Origin: a bacterium
GTDB taxonomy: Bacteria; Krumholzibacteriota; Krumholzibacteriia; LZORAL124-64-63
Direction: 5' to 3'
DNA length: 64,000 nucleotides
NCBI GenBank assembly: GCA_016712675.1
Contig: JADJQR010000001.1
Span: forward strand, 4,402,001-4,466,000
Shown: positions 32,038-40,900 of the stretch, in pieces
Layout: each line of letters begins with the position of its first letter
How positions within the stretch are numbered: position 1 is the stretch's first letter
The notes under the pieces: model-generated
The model's input: the letters and a program-made list of their open reading frames with translations, nothing else
Told to the model about the DNA's origin: nothing
Database searches by the model: none
Made by a program: the position numbers and the translations under genes

Positions 32038-33344
32038 TTGCCGAACGTGTAGCCGAAGTTCACGATCCAGGCGTCGACCGTCGGGAACAGGTCAAGGTCA
32101 CGCAGGTCGCCGAAGGCCTCGGCCGGGTGCGACTCGCCGGTCTGCGCATAGTACTCCACGCGCAGGCTCACCTCGTTGCCGGTGGCCAGTGTGCGCCCGT
32201 ACTTCAGGCCGTAGGTCATCGCCGTCATGTCGCCCAGCCGATAGTCGGCCGAGGCATGCTCCGGCAGCGCCTGCCCGTCCACCAGCCAGCGCCGGTAGAA
32301 GTCGGCCGCGGTCTGGTGGTACCAGCGCACGTTCGGCTGCAGGTACTGCTTCGCCGCGACGTTCGCGCGCCAGGCCAGCTCGGCCGTGTGCGAAGTCACG
32401 CCCCAGTCGTCGTCGAAGTACCGGTAGGAGAGCGTCATCACGTCGCGCCCGAGGTGCCGCAGCAGCTCGCCGGCCACCGCGTGCTTGAGCCGTCGGTCCG
32501 GCCGCGACTCGAAAAGGTAGGCGTCGGCGGCGCGTGGCGCCCCGCTCACCGGATCGACCACCGTCAGCAGTTTGTACGGATCGGTCTGGTAGCCGGCCAC
32601 GCGGCTGTTCGTGTAGTTGAGCGTCAGCAGCGTGCGCCGCCCCAGCACCTGCGTCACCGACAGGCCCAGGTCGGTCACGCTCTTGGCCAGGCTGTCGCCC
32701 CCGTTGTCGTCGTCGTCCTTGTCGGGCCCCAACTTGTCGTCGTCGCCACCGCCGCCGGTCGCCGGCAACATCGCCGACAGCGCCGCCGGCGCGCCCCCCT
32801 CGGGGCTCACCGAGTCCTCGTAGCGCGCGGCGCGCAGCGTCACGGTCGTGTTCTTCCGGTTGAACTCGCGCGTCAGCGCGGCGTTGGCCCCCAACGACGT
32901 GTAGTCGTGCTCGCTCGAGCCGTACAGCCCCAGCGTCGCGCTCGTCAGGCGGCCCCACGGCAGCGTCATGCCGGCGCTGCCGGCGAACCGCGTGTCGCGG
33001 AACGTGCCGTCCAGCGGCGTCGCTCCCGCCTCGGTGGTGTAGCTGCCCCGCCCCGAGGGGCTGGTGAACGTCTGCGCCGCCGCCGCCGGCACGCCGCCGT
33101 TGGCCGACGAACCGCTCAGCACGTCGTACACGAACCGGAACGTCGCCGCCTGGCCGCCGGCGAAGGTGTGCTTCGCGTCGCCCACCAGTTCCAGCGCCGA
33201 GACGCGACCCGGCTCGGTGTAGCCCAGCACGCCGGTGCGCACCTCGGTCGCCTGCGCGGGCGCACCCGCCACGCCCAGCGCCCCGCACGCCGCCGCCAGC
33301 GCCGCGCGCAGGCTGGCCTTGCCGTCAGTTGCAGCCACAGCCAC
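32034..33344 (-). CDS. DUF3570 outer-membrane beta-barrel protein
   Basis: The 436-residue protein has an N-terminal export segment (LRAALAAACGALGVAGAPAQA) and alternating amphipathic strands ending in NFGYTFGK, typical of outer-membrane barrels. VRTGVLGYTEPGRVSALELV and QTFTSPSGRGSY match DUF3570. Two features stand out: DVLSGSS at residues 74-80, similar to the D-x-x-[ST]-G-[AS]-[ST] acceptor sequence of ApbE, and an acidic loop GGGDDDKLGPDKDDDDNGGD around residue 200 that might bind calcium. It lies between DUF4266 and apbE genes. Confidence 0.88.
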   Translation of the reverse strand: MAVAATDGKASLRAALAAACGALGVAGAPAQATEVRTGVLGYTEPGRVSALELVGDAKHTFAGGQAATFRFVYDVLSGSSANGGVPAAAAQTFTSPSGRGSYTTEAGATPLDGTFRDTRFAGSAGMTLPWGRLTSATLGLYGSSEHDYTSLGANAALTREFNRKNTTVTLRAARYEDSVSPEGGAPAALSAMLPATGGGGDDDKLGPDKDDDDNGGDSLAKSVTDLGLSVTQVLGRRTLLTLNYTNSRVAGYQTDPYKLLTVVDPVSGAPRAADAYLFESRPDRRLKHAVAGELLRHLGRDVMTLSYRYFDDDWGVTSHTAELAWRANVAAKQYLQPNVRWYHQTAADFYRRWLVDGQALPEHASADYRLGDMTAMTYGLKYGRTLATGNEVSLRVEYYAQTGESHPAEAFGDLRDLDLFPTVDAWIVNFGYTFGK

Positions 33345-33555
33345 CGCCTCCCGAACCCAGCCCGCCGGTCGAGGCTTCCTTGCTGAAGTAGATGTGCTCG
33401 TCCAGCGCGCTGGTCACGATATCCTCGCCGGGTGTCATCCCCGGCTGCGACAGCACGTCGCGCTCCCACGGCTGCACGCCCATCGACGCGCAACCGCCCG
33501 CCGCGGCGCCCACCGCCAGCATCGCCAGCACCATCGCCACCTCCCTGCGCCTCAT
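33325..33555 (-). CDS. DUF4266 lipoprotein
   Basis: The 76-residue protein has a lipobox signal (VLAMLAVGAAAGGC) and the DUF4266 core VQPWERDVLSQPGMTPGEDI, followed by DEHIYFSKEASTGG and the tail GSGGGGCGCN. ATG 33553-33555 overlaps the stop of the thioredoxin-like gene by 4 bases. DUF4266 proteins accompany DUF3570 barrels. It is probably attached to the outer membrane. Confidence 0.88.
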   Translation of the reverse strand: MRRREVAMVLAMLAVGAAAGGCASMGVQPWERDVLSQPGMTPGEDIVTSALDEHIYFSKEASTGGLGSGGGGCGCN

Positions 33556-34052
33556 CGCCCCTCCTCCAGCAGCGCGACGATCTCCACCTCGCGCCGGTCC
33601 GCTTCCTTCGCCATGAACCCGCGGTGGCTGCCGCGCGCCTTGCCCGCGCGGTCGACCAGGAACGACGTCGGCATGACCTCCAGCTTGTACTGCTGCGCGA
33701 GCACGCCCTCCGGGTCGAACACGACGACGATGCCCGGGTCGATGTCGCCCAGCCGCTCGCGCATGGCCGCCTCGTCGGCGTCGACGCTCACCGCCACGAC
33801 CTGCAGCCCCTTCTCCCCGTGCCGCCGCTGCAGATCCGACAGCCAGGGCAGCGACTGCCGGCACGGCTTGCACCACGAGGCCCAGAAATCCAACACCACG
33901 ACCCGGCCCTGGTAGGAGGCCAGCTCGAAGTCGGCGGCGGGGACGACCGCTCTGGTCGCCGCGGCCGGCGCCGGGTCACCGGCCCGGGCGGACGCCGCCG
34001 CCAGCAGCAGGACCAGCCCGGCCAACGCAGGCCGGATGCGGAATGGGAACAT
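33552..34052 (-). CDS. TlpA-like thioredoxin-fold protein
   Basis: The 166-residue protein has a signal peptide (MFPFRIRPALAGLVLLLAAA) and the redox motif WASWCKPCRQSLPWL (WCxxC). The cis-Pro segment is VMPTSFLVDRAG. It is the first gene of the operon thioredoxin-like - DUF4266 - DUF3570 - apbE. A gene group of this composition is known from ApbE-associated systems; its electron-transfer role is not established. It acts in the periplasm. Confidence 0.9.
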   Translation of the reverse strand: MFPFRIRPALAGLVLLLAAASARAGDPAPAAATRAVVPAADFELASYQGRVVVLDFWASWCKPCRQSLPWLSDLQRRHGEKGLQVVAVSVDADEAAMRERLGDIDPGIVVVFDPEGVLAQQYKLEVMPTSFLVDRAGKARGSHRGFMAKEADRREVEIVALLEEGR

Positions 34053-34231
34053 GACGTCCTCCTGAAAGTGCGGATTCAGCATGGAATCAGGTCCGGGCCG
34101 CTCGGGCAAGGGGATAGTGGCCGTCCCGTGGGCGCCCGACCGACCGGAACTCGCGGCGGACGCGAAGTGATTGTGAACAATCATCGTCTTGCTTTGGTTC
34201 CCGCGTGGCGGAATCGTAGGCATGAACGCAA

Positions 34232-34262
34232 CGGGGCCCGACCGGTGCCGGCCGGGCCCCCG
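34232..34262 (-). terminator. GC-rich hairpin after ilvE
   Basis: GGGGCCCGACCGG/CCGGCCGGGCCCC with a 2-base loop lies 21 bases past the ilvE stop. No T run follows on the minus strand. Confidence 0.5.
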
Positions 34263-34282
34263 TGTTCGTTGCGGCGAGCCGT

Positions 34283-35365
34283 TCAGCGCACCGCCGTCTC
34301 CGCGAACGTCGGCACCTTGTGCAGCCATTCCGGGTGCACCGGGCTGCCGCCGGAGTGGATGCCCGTCAGCATGTCGCGCAGCTTGCGCGTCAGCTTGCCC
34401 TCGCCGCCATCGCCGATGTTGTGGTCGGCGCCCTTGTAGTGGATCAGGCCCACCGGCGTGACCACGGCCGCGGTCCCGCAGGCGAACACTTCCTTCAGCT
34501 TGCCGCTGTGCGCGTCCTCGATCACCTGGGCGATGGCCGGCGCCTTCTCCTGCCAGGTGATGCCCATGTCCTTCAGCAGCACGCCCACGCTGTCGCGCGT
34601 GACGCCGTGCAGGATCGTGTCCCCCGCCTTCGAGGTGATGACGCGGTCCTCGTAGACGAACATGATGTTCATCGCGCCCATCTCCTCGACGTACTTCATT
34701 TCCTTCGCGTCGAGCCAGATGATGTTGTCGTAGCCGGCATCCTGCGCCTGCTTGATCGGCAGCAGCGCCGCCGAATAGTTGCCGCCCGTCTTCGCGAAAC
34801 CCGTGCCGCCGGCCGCCGACCGCACGAACGTCTCCTCGACGCGCAACTTGAGCGGGTTCACGCCGCCCGTGAAGTAGCTGCCCACCGGCCCGATGATGAT
34901 GAAGAAGATGTACTCGGTGGACGCGCGCACGCCCAGCCCGCGCTGCGAGGCGATCATCGTCGGCCGCAGGTACATCGAGTCGGGGCTCTCGGGCACGCGG
35001 TCGCGATCGATGTCGATCAGCATGTCCAGCCCGCGCAGGAACAGCTCCGAATCGATCCGCGGCATGCACATCCGGTCGCACGAGCGGTGGAACCGCTCGA
35101 TGTTCATCTCGGGCCGGAAGATGTGCACCGAACCATCGACCTTGTGATGGTACGCCTTCATGCCCTCGAAGATCTCCTGCCCGTAGTGGAACACCTTGCA
35201 GGCGGGATCCAGGCAGAAGGGCGCATAGGGGACGATGCGCGCATCGCGCCAGGCCCCCTCCTTCCAGTCCACGATGAACATGTGGGGCGTGAAGTGCTGC
35301 CCGAAGCCGTAGTTGCCCGTCGGCGCCGGATAGGGATTGGGGTTTCTCGTGACGCTGATCTGCAT
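34283..35365 (-). CDS. ilvE: Branched-chain amino acid aminotransferase
   Basis: The 360-residue protein starts at ATG 35363-35365 behind AGGAGG. VFHYGQEIFEGMKAYHHKVD, AKTGGNYSAALLPIKQAQD (PLP lysine at K192) and VFACGTAAVVTPVGLI identify a class IV aminotransferase of the longer, eukaryote-like BCAT type. It transfers the amino group between Glu and the 2-oxo acids of Leu, Ile and Val. It is a single-gene unit with a hairpin downstream. Confidence 0.95.
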   Translation of the reverse strand: MQISVTRNPNPYPAPTGNYGFGQHFTPHMFIVDWKEGAWRDARIVPYAPFCLDPACKVFHYGQEIFEGMKAYHHKVDGSVHIFRPEMNIERFHRSCDRMCMPRIDSELFLRGLDMLIDIDRDRVPESPDSMYLRPTMIASQRGLGVRASTEYIFFIIIGPVGSYFTGGVNPLKLRVEETFVRSAAGGTGFAKTGGNYSAALLPIKQAQDAGYDNIIWLDAKEMKYVEEMGAMNIMFVYEDRVITSKAGDTILHGVTRDSVGVLLKDMGITWQEKAPAIAQVIEDAHSGKLKEVFACGTAAVVTPVGLIHYKGADHNIGDGGEGKLTRKLRDMLTGIHSGGSPVHPEWLHKVPTFAETAVR

Positions 35366-35524
35366 CCCGTCTTCCTCCTGCAGTGCCGCCGCGGTCCCCG
35401 TGTGGGCGTGGACGCATCGGCGGTCAGGGCCGGTCGCGAGCGTTACGACGGTGACAATGTCGTGTCCAAGGGGGGCTAAATCAAGCATGGCGGGCATGCC
35501 GGCAGTCGTCGCAACTCACAGGAA

Positions 35525-35559
35525 ACCCGGATGGTTCGTCGCCCTGGAACCATCCGGGT
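35525..35559. terminator. Perfect 13-bp intergenic hairpin
   Basis: ACCCGGATGGTTC and GAACCATCCGGGT form a perfect stem with a 9-base loop. It lies upstream of ilvE and no gene ends here, so it may be a relic terminator, an RNA element or a protein site. Confidence 0.4.
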
Positions 35560-35783
35560 CGGGGGGAAGCGCCTAGCAATTGCGGCGGGGACGGGTTCGC
35601 CCTTCCGCCCCCGCCGCGGGGTGACCCGGTCCCTCGCTCGTTGACCAGGTCCTGGAGGTGCGCCGATCCTCTCCATGCAACCGCGGTGCCGGAATGCACT
35701 GCATTTCTCAAGTGATTGCGGGATGCAGTGTTGGCCTTCGCTTGCTGGCGGAGTGTCCCACTCTTTTCCCGCCTTGGCCCCCG

Positions 35784-35840
35784 AAACTGTCCCGGAAAGG
35801 TGTCCCATCGCGGGGGAAAATGGGACAGTTTGGGACAGTT
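35784..35840. repeat. GGGACAGTT repeat cluster
   Basis: TGGGACAGTT occurs twice in tandem at 35821-35840. An inverted copy, AACTGTCCC, is at 35784-35792, with TGTCCC again at about 35801. Together they could form a hairpin or a multi-site operator. Confidence 0.55.
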
Positions 35841-35851
35841 GGGGGGGCGTG

Positions 35852-35867
35852 CGTGCGCCGGCGCACG
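35852..35867. repeat. Palindrome CGTGCGCCGGCGCACG
   Basis: A perfect 16-base palindrome; other perfect copies are at 37206-37221 (inside the HNH gene) and 37580-37595. Confidence 0.6.
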
Positions 35868-35977
35868 CGCGACGCCGGTTTTCCGGCCTGTCCTGGAAGG
35901 CCGCATGGGCGGGGTGCCTGGGCGGGGTGCCCGAGTCAAAACGATTTCAGTTGTTCAAACAAATCTCATTTTCCCAC

Positions 35978-36006
35978 TTGCGGTTGCGTTGTGCTTTCGC
36001 TATATT
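35978..36006 (+). promoter_or_regulatory. Promoter of the DUF222-HNH gene
   Basis: TTGCGG, 17-base spacer, TATATT, ending 48 bases before the ATG at 36054. Confidence 0.65.
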
Positions 36007-36053
36007 TTCGCCATCACACAACCAAGCCGATTCCTCCCGGAAACGCGGCCCGC

Positions 36054-37391
36054 ATGACGCCCTTGCCCCTGACCCCCTATGCCGCCGACCAGCCGGCGGC
36101 CCGCGTCGACGCTTGCCTGCGCGAAGCTCTCGCCGCCTGCGACCAGGCCCGCCAGTGCGCCGTGCTCTGGTTCGCCGAGGTCCAGCGGCGCGCCCTCTAC
36201 CGCGACCTGGGCCACGCCTCGCTCCAGCTCTACGCCACGCAGGCGCTCGGTTTCAGCGACAACCGCTACCGCCAGTTCAAGCGCCTGGCCGACGATTTGG
36301 AACGCCTGCCCGCACTGCGCGACGCCGTGGCCGCCGGCGAACTGGGCTGGACCAAGGCGCAGCAGGTCGCGCGCGTGGCCTCGCCCGCCACGCAGGCGGC
36401 ATGGGTCGCGCGCGCGAAGACCGCCGGCCGTCGCGAGCTCGCCCAGGACGTGCGCGCCGCGTGCGCCCGGCAGCGGCCGGCGGGTCGCGTCGAAGGCCAG
36501 CTTGAACTGGGTGTCGACCGCGCCCCCGCCGAAGCCGCCGCTCCACAGTCCGGTCCGTCATCGCCGGCCGCACGTGCGCCGGCACACGCCGACGGTGTGC
36601 GCCACACGATCAGCCTGCAGCTCGACGCCTGGCAGCTGGCGCGCTTCGAGGCCCTGCTCGGGCAGGTCCGCCGGCGGCGCCTCGTGCCGCCCGGCGCCGA
36701 CCGCGCCGAGGTGGTGCTCGCGGCGCTGGCCATGCTGGCCGCAGGCGGCGACGCGAACACGGGTGATGACGAGAAGATGACCGCGGGGCACGCACCGATG
36801 CCGGAGACGTCGGAAGCAGCGACTCCCGCGTCGGGCCGTCGTCGCGACTGGCCACGCGGCGCGCCACCGGCCCAGGTCGTGGTGCAGCGCTGTCCGGACT
36901 GCGGGGCCGCCGCCATCGCGACCTCGCGCGGCGAGATCGCCCTGCCCCCGGCCCGCGTCGAGGCCTTGGCCTGCGATGCGCGCGTCCGCCGGGCGGGCGG
37001 GCTCAACCGCGCCACCGTGCCGCCGCGGTTGCGCGCCGCCGTGCTCGCGCGCGACCGCCACCGGTGCGCCACGCCCGGCTGCGGGGCCGCGCAGTTCCTG
37101 GAGGTCCACCACGTCGTCCCGCGTAGCGCGGGCGGCGCCAATGAGCCGTCGAATCTCGTCACGCTGTGCAGCCGCTGCCACGGCTTCGTGCACGAGCACC
37201 GACTCCGTGCGCCGGCGCACGCGCCCGGCGAGACGGCGCACGCGCCAGATGCGCCCGCACCCCGGCCCGGCGAGACGGCGCACGCGCCCACTCCGCCGGC
37301 GCACGCGCCCATCGCGCCAGCGCGATCGGCCGGCGCGGCCGACCGTTGCCACGCACCCGCGCCCGCGGATCCGGTGGCGATGGGCGACTGA
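36054..37391 (+). CDS. DUF222/HNH endonuclease domain protein
   Basis: The 445-residue protein has an N-terminal helical DUF222-like region (ALYRDLGHASLQLYATQALG, RQFKRLADDLERLP) and a C-terminal HNH nuclease domain: RDRHRCATPGCGAAQFLEVH then HHVVPRSAGGANEPSNLVTL and CSRCHGFVHEHRLR. A CPDCG knuckle is also present around residue 280. The last 70 residues are a repetitive His-Ala-Pro tail encoded by copies of the GTGCGCCGGCGCAC-type palindrome. DUF222-HNH proteins are common, often mobile-like, with unknown targets. Confidence 0.85.
   Translation: MTPLPLTPYAADQPAARVDACLREALAACDQARQCAVLWFAEVQRRALYRDLGHASLQLYATQALGFSDNRYRQFKRLADDLERLPALRDAVAAGELGWTKAQQVARVASPATQAAWVARAKTAGRRELAQDVRAACARQRPAGRVEGQLELGVDRAPAEAAAPQSGPSSPAARAPAHADGVRHTISLQLDAWQLARFEALLGQVRRRRLVPPGADRAEVVLAALAMLAAGGDANTGDDEKMTAGHAPMPETSEAATPASGRRRDWPRGAPPAQVVVQRCPDCGAAAIATSRGEIALPPARVEALACDARVRRAGGLNRATVPPRLRAAVLARDRHRCATPGCGAAQFLEVHHVVPRSAGGANEPSNLVTLCSRCHGFVHEHRLRAPAHAPGETAHAPDAPAPRPGETAHAPTPPAHAPIAPARSAGAADRCHAPAPADPVAMGD
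37206..37221. repeat. Palindrome within the HNH gene tail
   Basis: CGTGCGCCGGCGCACG inside the coding region; it encodes part of the Ala-Pro-Ala-His tail. Confidence 0.55.
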
Positions 37392-37399
37392 GCGCGGCG

Positions 37400-37419
37400 C
37401 ACCTATCCGGATATAGGTG
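37400..37419 (+). terminator. Hairpin after the HNH gene
   Basis: CACCTAT/ATAGGTG stem with a 6-base loop, 9 bases past the stop. No T run. Confidence 0.4.
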
Positions 37420-37700
37420 AACCGCCCGGCTCCCGGCCGTGTGCAGGCCAGGTTGTGCCCTGACGACACCGCTGCGCGTCATGGCCACGTGCATCGATCC
37501 TCGCCGCATGGCACACGCGGCTCGCCGCCGCACGCCGCCGTGCGCCGCCGCCGCACGCCGCCGCCACGCCCCACCACCACGTGCGCCGGCGCACGCCCCC
37601 TCTTGCCGTGCCCATCCCCGCCTGCTAGGCTGTCCCCAACAGGCGTGCACGAAAACCTCGGCCCCGGCGACCGCCATCCGGACGCCTGGGGCCAAGGCAG
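37420..37700. other. Non-coding region between HNH gene and RND operon
   Basis: No gene supported. It contains CACGCCGCCG-type low-complexity sequence (37530-37570) and another perfect CGTGCGCCGGCGCACG palindrome at 37580-37595. Confidence 0.5.
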
Positions 37701-37733
37701 GCAGGGCGGGTACCTCATGGGTGCCCGCCCTGC
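37701..37733 (-). terminator. Terminator-like hairpin of the RND operon
   Basis: GCAGGGCGGG and CCCGCCCTGC form a perfect 10-bp stem about 25 bases past the DUF2892 stop. Confidence 0.55.
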
Positions 37734-37758
37734 GCGTTTGGTCCTTACGGGGATCGCC

Positions 37759-37980
37759 TCAGCCGCAGCAGCTCCCGCCCGCGCCGCCGCGCACCTCGGG
37801 CACGCCCAGCTTGCGCAGCAGGGAGATCATCGGGCACCAGCGGGTGAAGGCCGACTGGAGCAGGTTCAGGCCCACGAAGGCGGTGAAGGCGAACCACCAG
37901 GGGTTCACGAACCAGCCGAGGGCCACCGACAGCATCACGAACACCCCGGCGATCGCGCGCAGCATCTCGTTCAGCGTCAT
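37759..37980 (-). CDS. DUF2892 membrane protein
   Basis: The 73-residue protein starts MTLNEMLRAIAGVFVMLSVA and continues with LGWFVNPWWFAFTAFVGLNL, the two-helix DUF2892 module also found at the end of YgaP rhodaneses, then FTRWCPM. It ends in GGAGGSCCG, a possible soft-metal-binding tail. It follows the RND transporter gene by 1 base, so it is the last gene of the efflux operon. Confidence 0.85.
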   Translation of the reverse strand: MTLNEMLRAIAGVFVMLSVALGWFVNPWWFAFTAFVGLNLLQSAFTRWCPMISLLRKLGVPEVRGGAGGSCCG

Positions 37981-37981
37981 C

Positions 37982-40900
37982 TCAGTCTCCTTCTCCGACC
38001 AGGGAACCGCCGCGCGCGGCACGGTGCCGCAGCAGCAGGTAGTACAACAGGGGGATGACGACCAGCGTCAGGGCCGTCGCGACGATCACGCCGAAGATCA
38101 GCGAGACGGCCAGGCCCTGGAAGATCGGGTCCAGGACGATGACCAGGCCGCCGACGACCAGCGCGGCCGCGGTCAGGACGATGGGGCGGAAGCGCACGGA
38201 GCCGGCGCGCAGCACCGCGTCCTCGAGGGAGGCGCCGCCCTGCAGCTCCAGGTCGATGAAGTCGACCAGCAGGATCGAGTTGCGGACGATGATGCCCGAC
38301 AGCGCGATGAAGCCGATCATCGACGTGGCGGTGAAGAACATCCCCGTCACCCAGTGGCCGGGCAGGATGCCGATCAGCGTGAGCGGGATCGGCGCCATGA
38401 TGACCAGCGGCGTCAGGAAGCTCTTGAACCACGCCACCACCAGCACATAGACCAGCAGCATCACGACGCCGAACGCGATGCCCATGTCGCGGAACACCTC
38501 GTACGTGATCTGCCACTCGCCGTCCCACTTCATCGAGAGGCGGCTCTCGGAGGTGGGCATCGCCGCGAAGTGCTCCTCGATGGCGTAGCCCTCGGGCAGC
38601 GGGATCGCGGCGATCTTCTCCTTCATGTCGAGGATGCCGTAGATCGGGCTCTCGGTGGCGCCGGCCACCTCGGCCGTGACGTACGTCACCCGGCGCAGGT
38701 TCTTGTGGTAGATGCTGGCGGTCTCGGTTGTCTCGCGGATGTTCACCAGCGAGGCCAGCGGCACCATGCGGCCCTGCGGCGAAGGCAGCGACACGCCCTC
38801 CAGCTGGGCCAGGCCGGCGCGGCCGGCGCGGTCGGTGCGCAGCATGATGGGCACGGCGGTGCGGCCGTGTTCGGTGTGGAGCAGGCCGGCCTCGGCGCCG
38901 GCGCCGGCCATGCGCAGCTCGAAGGCGATCATCTCGGGGCTGATGCCCGCCAGCGCGGCCTTTTCGCGGTCCACCTCGAAGACCAGCTTGGGCTGGGGAT
39001 CCTCCACGATCCAGTCCACGTCCACGATGCCGGGCGTCGACTCGAAGACCTCGCGCACCTGGCGCGCCACCTCGAGCTGCCGCTGCGGATCCGGGCCGTA
39101 GATCTCGGCCACCATGGTCGACAGGACGGGCGGGCCGGGCGGGACCTCGGCCACCTTGATGTTGGCGTTGTGGCGCTGCGCCACCGGCAGCAGCAGCTCG
39201 CGGACCTGCTTCGACAGGTCGTGGCTCTGCGTCTTGCGGTCGTGCTTGCCGACCAGGTTCACCTGGATGTCGGCCACGTTCGCGCCCTGGCGCAGGAAGT
39301 AGTGGCGCACCAGGCCGTTGAAGTTGATCGGGCCCGCGGTGCCCACGTAGACCTGCGTGTCGGTCACCTCGGGGAGCGTGCGCACGACCGCCGCCAGGTC
39401 CTTGGCCGCCGCCGCGGTGCTCTCGAGCGTGGTGCCCTCGGGCATGTCGATGATGACCTGGAACTCGGACTTGTTGTCGTAGGGCAGCATCTTCACGCGG
39501 ACGGCCCGCACGAACATCAGGCCCACCGAGCCGGCCAGCAGCACCGCCACCGTCAGCAGGGCCACCGCGCGGCGGCCGCTGTTGCCGATGAGCGGCCTCA
39601 TGATGCCCGTGTACAGGCGCTCGATGCGCAGGTCGGCCTTCGACGGGCCGTGGCCGCCGTCCTCCATGCCGTGCCCGCCGTGCCGGCCCATGACCCTCAA
39701 GGTGAGCCAGGGCGTGACCACGAAGGCCACCACCAGCGAGAAGAGCATCGCCCACGAGGCGTTGATCGGGATGGGCCGCATGTAGGGCCCCATCAGGCCG
39801 CCCACGAAGGCCAGCGGCAGCAGCGACGCGATGACCGTGAACGTGGCCAGGATGGTGGGGTTGCCCACCTCGTCGGTCGCGAACACGGCGGCCAGCTTGC
39901 GGTCGCCCTTGCCCATGTTGAAGTGGCGGTGGATGTTCTCGACCACGACGATCGCGTCGTCAACCAGGATGCCGATCGCGAACACCAGCGCGAACAGGGT
40001 CACGCGGTTGAGCGTGTAGCCCATCGCCGTGCTGGCGGCCAGGGTCAGGGCCAGGGTCACCGGCACGGCCACGGCGACGACCAGGGCCTCCTTCTTGCCC
40101 AGGGCGAACAGCATCAGCAGCACCACGGCGAACGTGGCGACCAGCACGTGGAAGATCAGCTCGTTCGACTTCTCCTGCGCCGTCTCGCCGTAGTTGCGCG
40201 TGAAGGTCACGTGCACGTCGCCGGGCAGCAGGGTCGTCTCCAGCTCGGCCAGCTTGTGCTCGATCTGCTTCGCCAGCGACACGGCGTTGCTGCCCGGCTT
40301 CTTGGCCACCGCCAGGGTGACCGCGGGCGCGTCGACCGGCATGCCTTCGACGTGCTTGTGCGCCGCCTGCAGGCCGGCCCCGAACAGCACGTAGGTCTGG
40401 CGCTCGGCGGCGCCGTCGCTGATATCGGCCACGTCGCCCAGTCGCACGGGACGGCCCTCGCGGACGCCGACCACGACCGAGCGCACGTCGGCGGCGGTGC
40501 GCAGGGCGCCCTCGGCCGACAGCAGCACCTCGCGGTTATCCGCGGTCAGCGTGCCGGCAGGCAGGCTCCAGTTCATCTGCTTGAGGGCCTGCGCCACCTG
40601 CAGCGCGCTCAGGCCGCTGGCCTGCAGGCGCCCGGCGTCCAGGCGCACGGTCAGCTCGCGGCGCTCGCCGCCGATGACCGTCACCTCGCTGATATCCTGG
40701 ATCTTGCGGATCTCCAGGGCCAGCTCGTCGCCCACCTTGCGCAGGGCGTGGCTGTCCTGCGTCTGGCTCCACACGGTCAGTGCCACGATGGGCACGTCAT
40801 CGATGCCCTTGGGCGTGACCGTGGCCGGCCCGGCGCCCGGCGGCAGGAGGGTCGGGTTCGCCATCAGCTTGGTGTGCAGCTTGACGGCGCTTTCCTCGGG

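Larger units (their letters stand above)
35366..36053. other. Long intergenic region upstream of the DUF222-HNH gene
   Basis: No gene is supported here despite open frames on both strands. It holds a perfect hairpin (35525-35559), a group of GGGACAGTT words in direct and inverted orientation (35784-35840), a CGTGCGCCGGCGCACG palindrome (35852-35867) and a promoter (35978-36006). Confidence 0.6.
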
